A stretch of DNA of 64,000 nucleotides from positions 186,001-250,000 of the forward strand of contig CABJBM010000006.1 in assembly GCA_902363835.1 (NCBI GenBank). The letters run 5' to 3'. The translations under genes were made by a program, and so were the position numbers. Position 1 is the stretch's first letter, and the number at the start of each line of letters is the position of its first letter. Under the pieces are notes generated by a model that saw nothing but the letters and a program-made list of their open reading frames with translations, searched no databases and was not told the DNA's origin. Below, piece by piece: positions 43,106-50,390 of the stretch. This DNA comes from Lachnospiraceae bacterium (GTDB lineage Bacteria; Bacillota; Clostridia; Lachnospirales; Lachnospiraceae).

Positions 43106-45064
43106 TTATTCCTCCAGCATTTTTATGAAATCCTCTTCTGAAATAACGGGCACTCCAAGTTCCTTTGCCTTTTTATTTTTGGAAGAATTGGATGTAGTAT
43201 CGTTGTTGACCAAATAAGTTGTCTTGGAAGTCACCGATCCGGAGACCTTGCCTCCACGGGCTTCAATTTCCTCCTGAAGGGCTTTCCGGTTTTCATAGTG
43301 GTTCACAGAGCCTGTAATGACAAATACCATGCCTTCAAAGATTCCGTTTTCCCGGACCTTTACCTCTCTCTCCATGGTGACCTCAGACAACAGGCGGTCC
43401 ACCATTTCGTTGTTCTTCTCTTCCTTAAAATAAGTGATCCAGGCATCTGCCAGTACCTTTCCGATACCCGGAACAGCTGTCAGCTCCTCTTCCTCTGCGG
43501 CACGCATCTTCTCAAAATCAAACTTAAATTCCCGGCACAGCATCTTTGCATTTGCCAAACCAATTCCAGCGATTCCCAGGCCATATATCAGCCTTGGAAG
43601 GGTGGTATGAGAGGCTTTTTTTACCGCCTGGATTAAGTTGTCGTAGGATTTCTTTCCAAAGCCCTCCATCTGGATAATGGTTTCCTCATGCTGTTCCAAG
43701 TGGAAGATATCCGCATATTCCCGAATAAACCCGGCTCCAATGAATTTCTCCAGGGTCGCCTCCGACAAACCGTCAATGTTTAAGGCATCTCTGCTTACGA
43801 AAAGGGTAAAGCCTTTCAGCCGTTTGGCCTGGCAGTCCGGGTTGGTACAGTATAAACTCTTGATATCATTTACCTTGCGGATCTCGGTCTTTCCTCCACA
43901 GACAGGACATTGTTCAGGAATCCGCACTTTTTTGCTTCTTGTCAGGTTATCAGCGATCTGGGGAATGATCATGTTTGCCTTATAAACTGTAATCTCATCT
44001 CCCTCCCCCAGATCTAAAGCCTCCATAATGCTTAAGTTGTGGACGCTGGCCCGGCTCACCGTAGTGCCTTCCAGCTCTACTGGGTCAAAAATTGCCACCG
44101 GGTTAATGAGCCCGGTTCTGGATGCGCTCCACTCGATGTGGTCAAGCTTTGTTTCCTTAATTTCATCAGCCCACTTAAAAGCAATGGCATTACGGGGAAA
44201 TTTGGACGTATGGCCAAGAGCTTCTCCATAAGCAATGTCATCAAACAGAAGCACCAAACCGTCTGAGGGAATATCATAACTGGAAATGGCTTTGGAAAAC
44301 TCCTCTACAGCCTCCGGCAGGGTATCCCTGGTCACCATTTTATAATCCACCACATCAAAGCCCTGCCTCCTTAACCATTCAAACTGTTCTTTTCTGGAGT
44401 TTTTAAAGTCAACGCCTTCTGCTGTTACAAGGGCAAATGCTTTAAAGTTTACATTTCTCTGGGCTGTGATCTGATTGTTCAGCTGCCTTACGGAACCGCT
44501 GCATAAGTTCCTGGGGTTTTTGTATTTTGCAGCCAACTCTCCCATCTCTTCATTGATCCGGTTAAAATCCGAATACTTGATCACTGCCTCTCCCCGTAAA
44601 ACCAGTTCTCCCTGATGGGATATATTTAAAGGAATGTTGGAAAATACTTTTGCATTGTTTGTAATAACCTCGCCGATTTCTCCGTTTCCCCGGGTAACGG
44701 CTTTTTGAAGAGTTCCATGGTTATAGGAAAGAACTACGGTCAGTCCGTCAAGCTTCCAGGATAACACTCCGGTCTGGCTGTCCAGCCACTCCTGCAGGCT
44801 TTCCGTGCTCTTGGTTTTATCAAGGGAAAGCATGGGGGTTTCGTGAGCCTCCTTGGGAAGCTCGCTTAACACCTGGTATCCTACATTCTGGGTAGGGCTT
44901 TGTGAAAGTATGATTCCGGTTTCCTCTTCCAGCTCCTTTAACTCATCATAAAGCATGTCATATTCATAATTGCTCATGATCTCCCGGCTTTCCTGGTAGT
45001 AAGCCTTTCCTGCTGCTGTAAGAATGCTGACCAGCTCTTTCATTCTGCTTATTTTAGCGTCCAT
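43106..45064 (-). CDS. ligA: NAD-dependent DNA ligase LigA
   Basis: A 652-residue DNA ligase that seals nicks in replication and repair. In order it has the Ia NMN-binding domain (SNYEYDMLYDELKELEEETG), the adenylation site K104 in LSWKLDGLTVV, the OB fold, a Cys4 zinc finger (CPVCGG and YCTNPDCQAKR), helix-hairpin-helix repeats (AVPGIGKVLADAW) and a C-terminal BRCT domain (GMVFVITGSVNHYENRKALQEEI). The active site SWKLDGLTVV differs somewhat from the usual KxDGxA form, which resembles the second, divergent LigA found in some clostridia. It overlaps the pseudouridine synthase gene by 11 bp. Confidence 0.94.
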   Translation of the reverse strand: MDAKISRMKELVSILTAAGKAYYQESREIMSNYEYDMLYDELKELEEETGIILSQSPTQNVGYQVLSELPKEAHETPMLSLDKTKSTESLQEWLDSQTGVLSWKLDGLTVVLSYNHGTLQKAVTRGNGEIGEVITNNAKVFSNIPLNISHQGELVLRGEAVIKYSDFNRINEEMGELAAKYKNPRNLCSGSVRQLNNQITAQRNVNFKAFALVTAEGVDFKNSRKEQFEWLRRQGFDVVDYKMVTRDTLPEAVEEFSKAISSYDIPSDGLVLLFDDIAYGEALGHTSKFPRNAIAFKWADEIKETKLDHIEWSASRTGLINPVAIFDPVELEGTTVSRASVHNLSIMEALDLGEGDEITVYKANMIIPQIADNLTRSKKVRIPEQCPVCGGKTEIRKVNDIKSLYCTNPDCQAKRLKGFTLFVSRDALNIDGLSEATLEKFIGAGFIREYADIFHLEQHEETIIQMEGFGKKSYDNLIQAVKKASHTTLPRLIYGLGIAGIGLANAKMLCREFKFDFEKMRAAEEEELTAVPGIGKVLADAWITYFKEEKNNEMVDRLLSEVTMEREVKVRENGIFEGMVFVITGSVNHYENRKALQEEIEARGGKVSGSVTSKTTYLVNNDTTSNSSKNKKAKELGVPVISEEDFIKMLEE

Positions 45065-45842
45065 CAGATATCTCCTTTTTCTGTTCTTTATAGGAAAGAT
45101 TTGTCGAGCCCTTTAAGGCCTCTTTCATCTGGTGGTACTCCCTTTTCGAAAGCTCCCGGTAAGCTCCGGGCTTTAAATCTCCCAGTTCAATATTCATGAT
45201 CCGCAATCGTTTTAACAGCCGTACTTCAAAGCCCAGCTGGCCGCACATTCGGCGGATCTGCCGGTTTAATCCCTGGGTAAGAATGATGCGAAACGCTTTT
45301 TCTCCCGCCTTGGCCACAAAACAGGGCCTGGTGGTCACATTTAACTCCGAGAGAAATACTCCTTTTTTCATCTTCCGGATAAAATCATCGGTGACCGGGC
45401 GGTTGACCTTCACCAGATATTCCTTTTCATGAGCATTTCCGCTGCGCATCATTTTATTCACCAAAGCTCCCTGATTGGTCATGAGAATCAACCCTTCGGA
45501 TTCCTTGTCCAGGCGGCCGATGGGATAAATCCTCACAGGATAATTTACCAAATCCACGATGTTGGGGGCACGGTCCTTATCCGATGTAGTGCATACGATG
45601 CCCTTTGGCTTATGAACTGCCAGAAGGACAGGTTCATCTTTATGGCTTTTATCTCCCTTTCCCGCAGAAATGGTGCGGCCGTTTATCATAACTGACTGAC
45701 CGGGAAACACCCTCTGCCCTGGTGTGGCTGCCTGTCCGTTTATGGAAACCTTTCCAGCCTCAATGAAGCGGTCCGCCTCCCTTCGGGAACATATCCCGGC
45801 TTCACTTAAAAACTTATTCAGACGGATTCCTTCTGTCTCCAT
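45054..45842 (-). CDS. 23S rRNA pseudouridine synthase, RluF/RluB type
   Basis: A 262-residue RsuA-family enzyme. The N-terminal S4 RNA-binding domain (IRLNKFLSEAGICSRREADRFIEAGKVSINGQ) leads to the catalytic domain with the Asp motif GRLDKESEGLILMTN and ILTQGLNRQIRRMC. The RQIRRMCGQLGFEVRLLKRLRIMNIELGDL ending is that of RluF-like members. It isomerises uridines in 23S rRNA. First gene of an operon with ligA and metA, driven by the promoter at 45875-45903. Confidence 0.92.
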   Translation of the reverse strand: METEGIRLNKFLSEAGICSRREADRFIEAGKVSINGQAATPGQRVFPGQSVMINGRTISAGKGDKSHKDEPVLLAVHKPKGIVCTTSDKDRAPNIVDLVNYPVRIYPIGRLDKESEGLILMTNQGALVNKMMRSGNAHEKEYLVKVNRPVTDDFIRKMKKGVFLSELNVTTRPCFVAKAGEKAFRIILTQGLNRQIRRMCGQLGFEVRLLKRLRIMNIELGDLKPGAYRELSKREYHQMKEALKGSTNLSYKEQKKEISDGR

Positions 45843-45874
45843 GTTTGTTCTCCCTTACTGTATACTAAATAAAA

Positions 45875-45903
45875 ATTATAGCATTACCGGGGAGGTACGT
45901 CAA
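45875..45903 (-). promoter_or_regulatory. promoter of the rluF-like/ligA/metA operon
   Basis: On the minus strand TTGACG (45903-45898), a 17 bp spacer, and TATAAT (45880-45875), about 30 bp before the start codon. Confidence 0.75.
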
Positions 45904-46013
45904 TTTTATCTGCATATTTTACCGCGGTTTTCCCCTATTACTTTTGGCTTTTCATGTGATCATAAAAAGTTTCACATTTTTATCTGAAGTCCCTTTTTGT
46001 CTTATATCCATGG

Positions 46014-46042
46014 TTGAACTTTTGGAGATATTGTTATAAAAT
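46014..46042 (+). promoter_or_regulatory. promoter of the bacteriohemerythrin gene
   Basis: TTGAAC (46014-46019), a 17 bp spacer, and TAAAAT (46037-46042), 47 bp before the ATG. Confidence 0.7.
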
Positions 46043-46089
46043 GGAAGAAGATGTATAAATTGTATTTATTAACTTTAGGAGGAATTGTT

Positions 46090-46488
46090 ATGCCGTGGAC
46101 ACCGAATTTATCCGTTGGGATATCAATGATTGACGATCAGCATAAAATGTGGTTTGAGAAAGCAGAAAAACTGTTTGAAGCAGGAAAAAACAACCGGGCA
46201 AAAGAATACGTTGGAGAACTTCTTGATTTCCTGGATGACTACACAAAAAAGCATTTTGCAGACGAAGAAAAATACATGATAAGCATTCACTATCCCGGTT
46301 ATGCGGAACAAAAGCAGGCTCATACCGCTTTCATTGCACAACTGGAGAAAATACGCAGTGAATATAAATCTTCCGGAGGCAATCTGCTGGTGATTTTAAA
46401 TGCCAACCAAATGGTGGTGGATTGGCTCACAAAACATATTTCCAACATGGACAAAAAAATAGGTGAGTACGCAAAGAGTGTTCACTGA
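46090..46488 (+). CDS. bacteriohemerythrin
   Basis: A 132-residue non-heme di-iron O2-binding protein. Ligands can be placed at H18 (DDQHK), H55 and E59 (KKHFADEEKYM), H78 (QAHTAF), and H116 and D121 (LTKHISNMDKK). The start at 46090 (MPWTPNLSVGISMIDDQHK) has AGGAGG nine bases upstream. In anaerobes it is thought to bind, store or sense oxygen. Monocistronic, with its own promoter. No sensor or signalling domain is fused. Confidence 0.95.
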   Translation: MPWTPNLSVGISMIDDQHKMWFEKAEKLFEAGKNNRAKEYVGELLDFLDDYTKKHFADEEKYMISIHYPGYAEQKQAHTAFIAQLEKIRSEYKSSGGNLLVILNANQMVVDWLTKHISNMDKKIGEYAKSVH

Positions 46489-46551
46489 TGGTTTCATACA
46501 AAAAAGGAAGCCCTTGGGCCGTCCTTTGTAAGAGGGTTTTAAATGAGTTTT

Positions 46552-46589
46552 GAAAGAATGGCGCAGCATAAAAGCTGCGCCATTCTTTC
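46552..46589. terminator. perfect hairpin downstream of bacteriohemerythrin
   Basis: A 16 bp perfect stem (GAAAGAATGGCGCAGC with its complement at 46574-46589) and ATAAAA loop. There is no long T run on either side, so termination efficiency is uncertain. It separates the convergent hemerythrin and oxidoreductase genes. Confidence 0.65.
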
Positions 46590-46645
46590 GTCTATAGATG
46601 TGTTCAATTTTGGCAGAATATCTTTTCCACCTATTGCACCTGTCT

Positions 46646-48235
46646 TTATCCTTTTGCAAACCGTGCCGGATACCATTTCTGAAACCATACTGTAAAAACT
46701 CCCATTAATGCAGGTAAAATGGAATTAATTAAACCTATGCGGGCTGAGAAATCAGTTCCCATCAGAATATAGGTCCAAACGGGTGTGACGAGATACAAAG
46801 CCCCCCAGGCAGCGGTTAATATGCGGTTTGTACTGATAAAAAGCGGATTTGCAAAAGCCTTTTCCTCACCATAGTCTGCTGCACTGTAATAAGCTGTCAG
46901 CGGGATTTTGGGAAATGCTCCTATGAGCCACATCAAGCCAAATATGAAATAACTGCCGGAAACAACAAGCCTTACATCCATGCCAAGTAAAACCGCCAAC
47001 GAAAGCCCTGCGACAATTGGAACGCTGATTTGCTCATAGACAACAGGACGGAATGCAAGCCACAGTAAGGGAACAGATGCTGCCACAGCAATGCCTGCTG
47101 CGCTGCCGATAACGGGATTGATGGCTATTGCTGTCCAAATGACGATCCAAGGCGCAAGAAGAACCAGCATTTTGGTTTTGCGCTGCTGCTTTCTATTGTC
47201 CGGCTTTGCAGGCGCGTATGCACCAAACAATTCATCCCACTTCAGCATGAGCTTAAAATCGCCCTGGACTTTATAAAGCCTCTGAAACATGGCATCCTGT
47301 CCGGAAATTTCCCCTCGCGCAATGGAACGCCAAACAGAATACGGCGTTTCAATCCTGGTGGTATAGGGCTTAAAACCGTCTGTTATGACTTTAGAGCCTT
47401 GCTTTGTCAGCAAGATTTGATACGTTTTGTCTATGTCGGTATAATAAAACTCCAATACACGTTCCACACCATCCGGCCTGTATAAAGCCGCCATCTGCGT
47501 TGTAAAATTAAGGCTTTCATCTGCTGGGGTTCCTGAATCCTCATCTTTGGCAATTCCCCAGGAAGCGTCCGCCATCTTTTCAAACACCTCACGGGGATAT
47601 AACGGCTCCGCAAGCTCTGCCTGTGTTCCGTCATGAATCCCTCCTGCAGCATATTCCGCCCCTGCCCGGCGGACAATTTCCAAATATGCATCTGTGCGGC
47701 CTTTTAATTCCGGCACACGGAACAGTTCCCCCTGTCCGCAAAAAATTGCCGTGTAATCATCTTTTCCACAAAAGTGATCAAACATGGAGGTTACAGCCTC
47801 ATAATTGCCTTTTGGTGTCCAAAAGCCGCAAGTTGAAATAATAAGGTGCTTTTGATGGGTTAAATCATTTCTTGCCGGGTGGCCACCACTTTCGTTTCCT
47901 TTGGCCATGAATGGCAAAGCTAGTGGAAGCTGACGGTCAATGAGATTTTTCAAGTCGCCGGGAACGCTGAAATAATACAGAGGAAAGGACCATATAATCA
48001 CATCGGCCTCAATCATTTTGGACAGGATTTCACCCATTCCATCCTTTATGACACACTTCCCCGGTGTCTTATTCCAACAGGCAAAGCAGCCCAAACAGCC
48101 TTTTACACCCGCTCTTGTAACATCAATAATTTCTGCGTCCGCCCAGCCGGCCCCGTTTAAAAAGGCGCGGGTAAGGCACATTGTATTGCTGTATTCACTT
48201 TTGGGCGAACCATTTAAAACTAAAATTTTCATCAT
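46646..48235 (-). CDS. flavodoxin-like NAD(P)H oxidoreductase fused to SCP2-like and membrane domains
   Basis: A 529-residue three-part protein. Residues about 2-190 are an NADPH-dependent FMN reductase/flavodoxin-like domain (ILVLNGSPKSEYSNTM for FMN phosphate; CLGCFACWNKTPGKCVIKDGM with four Cys; WSFPLYYFSVPGDLKNLIDR). Residues about 225-345 resemble an SCP2 sterol-carrier fold (VLEFYYTDIDKTYQILL, VWRSIARGEISGQDAMF). Residues about 355-520 carry five or so membrane spans. It starts at ATG 48235 overlapping the PadR stop, so the two are co-translated and PadR probably controls it. Likely role is membrane-bound reduction of a lipophilic compound; substrate unknown. Confidence 0.78.
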   Translation of the reverse strand: MMKILVLNGSPKSEYSNTMCLTRAFLNGAGWADAEIIDVTRAGVKGCLGCFACWNKTPGKCVIKDGMGEILSKMIEADVIIWSFPLYYFSVPGDLKNLIDRQLPLALPFMAKGNESGGHPARNDLTHQKHLIISTCGFWTPKGNYEAVTSMFDHFCGKDDYTAIFCGQGELFRVPELKGRTDAYLEIVRRAGAEYAAGGIHDGTQAELAEPLYPREVFEKMADASWGIAKDEDSGTPADESLNFTTQMAALYRPDGVERVLEFYYTDIDKTYQILLTKQGSKVITDGFKPYTTRIETPYSVWRSIARGEISGQDAMFQRLYKVQGDFKLMLKWDELFGAYAPAKPDNRKQQRKTKMLVLLAPWIVIWTAIAINPVIGSAAGIAVAASVPLLWLAFRPVVYEQISVPIVAGLSLAVLLGMDVRLVVSGSYFIFGLMWLIGAFPKIPLTAYYSAADYGEEKAFANPLFISTNRILTAAWGALYLVTPVWTYILMGTDFSARIGLINSILPALMGVFTVWFQKWYPARFAKG

Positions 48236-48789
48236 TTCATATCCTCTAAAATAGCAATTGCTTTGTTTACCCATTTAAGGCCAGCATCGTAAAATGTTTC
48301 TCCGTGAAGCGCCGTTATTTCCCAGTATTTTGATTTTCTATTGTCGCCCAGAACTGCTCCATATTCAGAGATTGCGTCATAGGCAGCACTCATTCCTTTG
48401 ATACTTTCAAGACATTTTTCCCGGTATGCGCGAAGCATTTCCAATGATTGTTCCGTTCCCATCTCTCCGGCAAAAAATACGCGCATCAGGAATGCACTCT
48501 TAAGATGCATTGCATCGGCAATATCTGATTCGGATGATAACAGCCAGTTGCCAAGTTCTTCTTTTCCGCTGTCTGTTATGGTATATAATCTCTTGTTCGG
48601 TTTTTCATTCTGAATGATGCGCTCACTGGTCAGCCAGCCGCGGCGTTCCATATCATCCAGTTCGCGGTAAATCTGGCTGGTCTTTGCCTGCCAAAAAAAT
48701 GAAAGAGAGTTCTTAAAAGCCTTATCCAATTCATAGCCCGTCATTGAGCCGTAATTCAAGAGCCCCAGTAGGCCATGTTTAAGTGACAT
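48232..48789 (-). CDS. PadR-family transcriptional regulator
   Basis: A 185-residue PadR repressor with an N-terminal winged helix (SLKHGLLGLLNYGSMTGYELDKAF, TSQIYRELDDMERRGWLTSE) and a C-terminal helical Vir_act_alpha_C-like domain for dimerisation. The start at 48789 is fixed by GGAGGTGTTA directly upstream; an upstream in-frame ATG would place 33 hydrophobic residues over the promoter. It is first in an operon with the flavodoxin fusion. A TATATTC-N8-GAATATA operator on its own promoter suggests autoregulation, relieved by a ligand such as a phenolic or drug-like compound. Confidence 0.92.
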   Translation of the reverse strand: MSLKHGLLGLLNYGSMTGYELDKAFKNSLSFFWQAKTSQIYRELDDMERRGWLTSERIIQNEKPNKRLYTITDSGKEELGNWLLSSESDIADAMHLKSAFLMRVFFAGEMGTEQSLEMLRAYREKCLESIKGMSAAYDAISEYGAVLGDNRKSKYWEITALHGETFYDAGLKWVNKAIAILEDMK

Positions 48790-48819
48790 ATTAACACCTC
48801 CATTTTTATATTCCGCTTT

Positions 48820-48864
48820 TATATTCCATAAGTTGAATATACAATAACAAGAATATAATGTCAA
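48820..48864 (-). promoter_or_regulatory. padR promoter with overlapping operator
   Basis: On the minus strand TTGACA (48864-48859), a 17 bp spacer and TATATT (48841-48836). The inverted repeat TATATTC-N8-GAATATA (48820-48841) covers the -10. PadR operators usually overlap core promoter elements in this way. Confidence 0.75.
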
Positions 48865-48935
48865 TATATTTATCAAAATTAGAGACAAAGGAGGAATGAC
48901 ATATCAAAATTGCATTTACACCTATTGACGTGAAA

Positions 48936-49046
48936 ATGTGTAAATTAGAATTTCTATTAGCCGGAGGATTACAACTGTATGCTGATGGGAGCGGAATTAT
49001 TGAGTATGAAGAAAACTTTGCGGTTAAAAAGCCTATCATAATTTAA
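48936..49046 (+). CDS. possible small protein, 36 codons (start uncertain)
   Basis: A short plus-strand frame (MCKLEFLLAGGLQLYADGSG, then EYEENFAVKKPIII) ends at 49046, upstream of a strong terminator. The frame stays open upstream to 48903. AAGGAGG (48888-48894) is eight bases before 48903, where the codon is ATC rather than ATG; read from there the protein would begin (M)KIAFTPIDVK. Either the gene uses an unusual start, lost its ATG by mutation, or starts at the internal ATG or GTG. Family unknown. The remainder of 48865-49237 holds only the terminator and A/T-rich sequence. Confidence 0.3.
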   Translation: MCKLEFLLAGGLQLYADGSGIIEYEENFAVKKPIII

Positions 49047-49103
49047 AATGTTTATATGTATTAGGTAATTACTCATTTATGCTTTCCCCATAGGTCAGGG
49101 AAT

Positions 49104-49147
49104 AAAAAACAGAGCATCGTTCAAAAATGGACGATGCTCTGTTTTTT
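49104..49147. terminator. strong bidirectional terminator
   Basis: AAAAAACAGAGCATCGT pairs with ACGATGCTCTGTTTTTT (17 bp) around a ten-base loop, giving T runs on both strands. It ends the minus-strand feoB-fragment transcript and anything from the small plus-strand ORF. Confidence 0.92.
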
Positions 49148-49237
49148 AGACATCTTTGCCTGAAAGTACCCATAAAAATTTTCTTTTACCTTATTTTATT
49201 GGGGGCTGCTCACTGGCCGCCCTTTTTTGTGGCCGGT

Positions 49238-49465
49238 TTAAATAAACTTATATTTCACTTCGCATCCGTAGGATACCCGGCTGCAGATGTTCACTACCCG
49301 CTCCATGACAGCGGATATTTTCCCCGTATCCACATCAATATTCATTTCCTTTAAGTCTTTCGAGATTCTGATGTCTTTCACCCCGTCAACCTTAGCAATC
49401 TCGCCTTCGATTTTTCTGGCTTTCAACCGGTCTGACAGGGCGTAAACGTGATAGATCCTGCCCAC
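49238..49465 (-). CDS. small ferredoxin-fold protein resembling a heavy-metal-associated domain
   Basis: A 75-residue protein (VYALSDRLKARKIEGEIAKVDGVKDIRISKDLKEMNIDVDTGKI) with the beta-alpha-beta-beta pattern of HMA domains, but lacking the N-terminal CxxC metal site. Two Cys occur late (VNICSRVSYGC). It lies 67 bp downstream of the feoB fragment and is probably in the same transcript, so a role with ferrous iron transport is possible. It has an SD (AAAGGAGGGTGAAGC). Confidence 0.6.
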   Translation of the reverse strand: MGRIYHVYALSDRLKARKIEGEIAKVDGVKDIRISKDLKEMNIDVDTGKISAVMERVVNICSRVSYGCEVKYKFI

Positions 49466-49532
49466 GCTTCACCCTCCTTTCTCATTCGGTGTTCTTACCC
49501 CTATTGTAGACAAGGGAAGGGTATTTTAAACA

Positions 49533-50390
49533 TCAAAGGAAAGCCCTTGCAATTGTTGTGAATAAAAAGCATACTACAAAACCGGTTACAGTGGGCACCA
49601 GCCAGGAAACAGCCGTCCATTTCATGCTCTGAGTCTCTTTCCGGATAGTAAGGCAGGTGGTGGAACAGGGCCAATGCATCAGGGAGAACAGTATGGTGCT
49701 GACCGCAGTAATCCAGGTCCAGCCATTGGCAACAAGAAGCTCTCTTAAGACGGATAAATCACTGATCTCCAGCAGGCTCCCTTCTGCCATATAAGCCATA
49801 ATAATGATGGGAACCACAATTTCATTGGCCGGAAAACCCAGTATAAATGCCAGAAGTATCACACCATCCAGCCCCATAAGCCTGGCAAAAGGATCTAAAA
49901 AACCGGAACAGTGGGCCAGCAGAGTTGCATCTCCCACAGTTATATTGGCCAAAAGCCAGATGACCAGGCCGGCAGGAGCCGCCACCACAATAGCGCGGCC
50001 CAATACAAACAAGGTGCGATCAAAGATGGAACGCACAATAACCTTGCCGATCTGAGGCCTCCGATAAGGCGGCAGTTCCAGGGTAAAGGAAGAGGGGACC
50101 CCTTTTAATATGGTGGCTGACAAAAGCTTTGATATGACAAGCGTCATGAAAACCCCGAGAATAATCACGCCTGACAAAATAGCCGCTGATAATATGGAGG
50201 AAAATGCACCGGATGCCCCTCCTACAAAGAACATGGTGATAATAGCGATCATAGTGGGAAAACGTCCGTTGCATGGCACAAAATTATTTGTAATCATAGC
50301 AATCAGCCGCTCTCTTGGGGAATCGATGATCCGGCAGCCGATAATTCCGGCGGCATTACATCCAAACCCCATGCACATGACAGCGGAAAT
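49533..50390 (-). pseudogene. feoB: C-terminal half of ferrous iron transporter FeoB, split by recombinase insertion
   Basis: The sequence enters feoB in the middle: SAVMCMGFGCNAAGIIGCRIIDSPRERLIA, the first Gate motif region, then NNFVPCNGRFPT, the second Gate half (FILGFPANEIVVPIIIMAYMAEG) and WTWITAVSTILFSLMHWPCSTTCLTIRKE. The GTPase domain and first spans are missing, and nothing like them occurs elsewhere in the window. Directly upstream is the recombinase stop codon, in frame and four codons before ATG 50378. The fragment could be translated alone but cannot import iron without the G domain. It is either a decayed gene or one half of an excisable-element junction. Confidence 0.9.
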
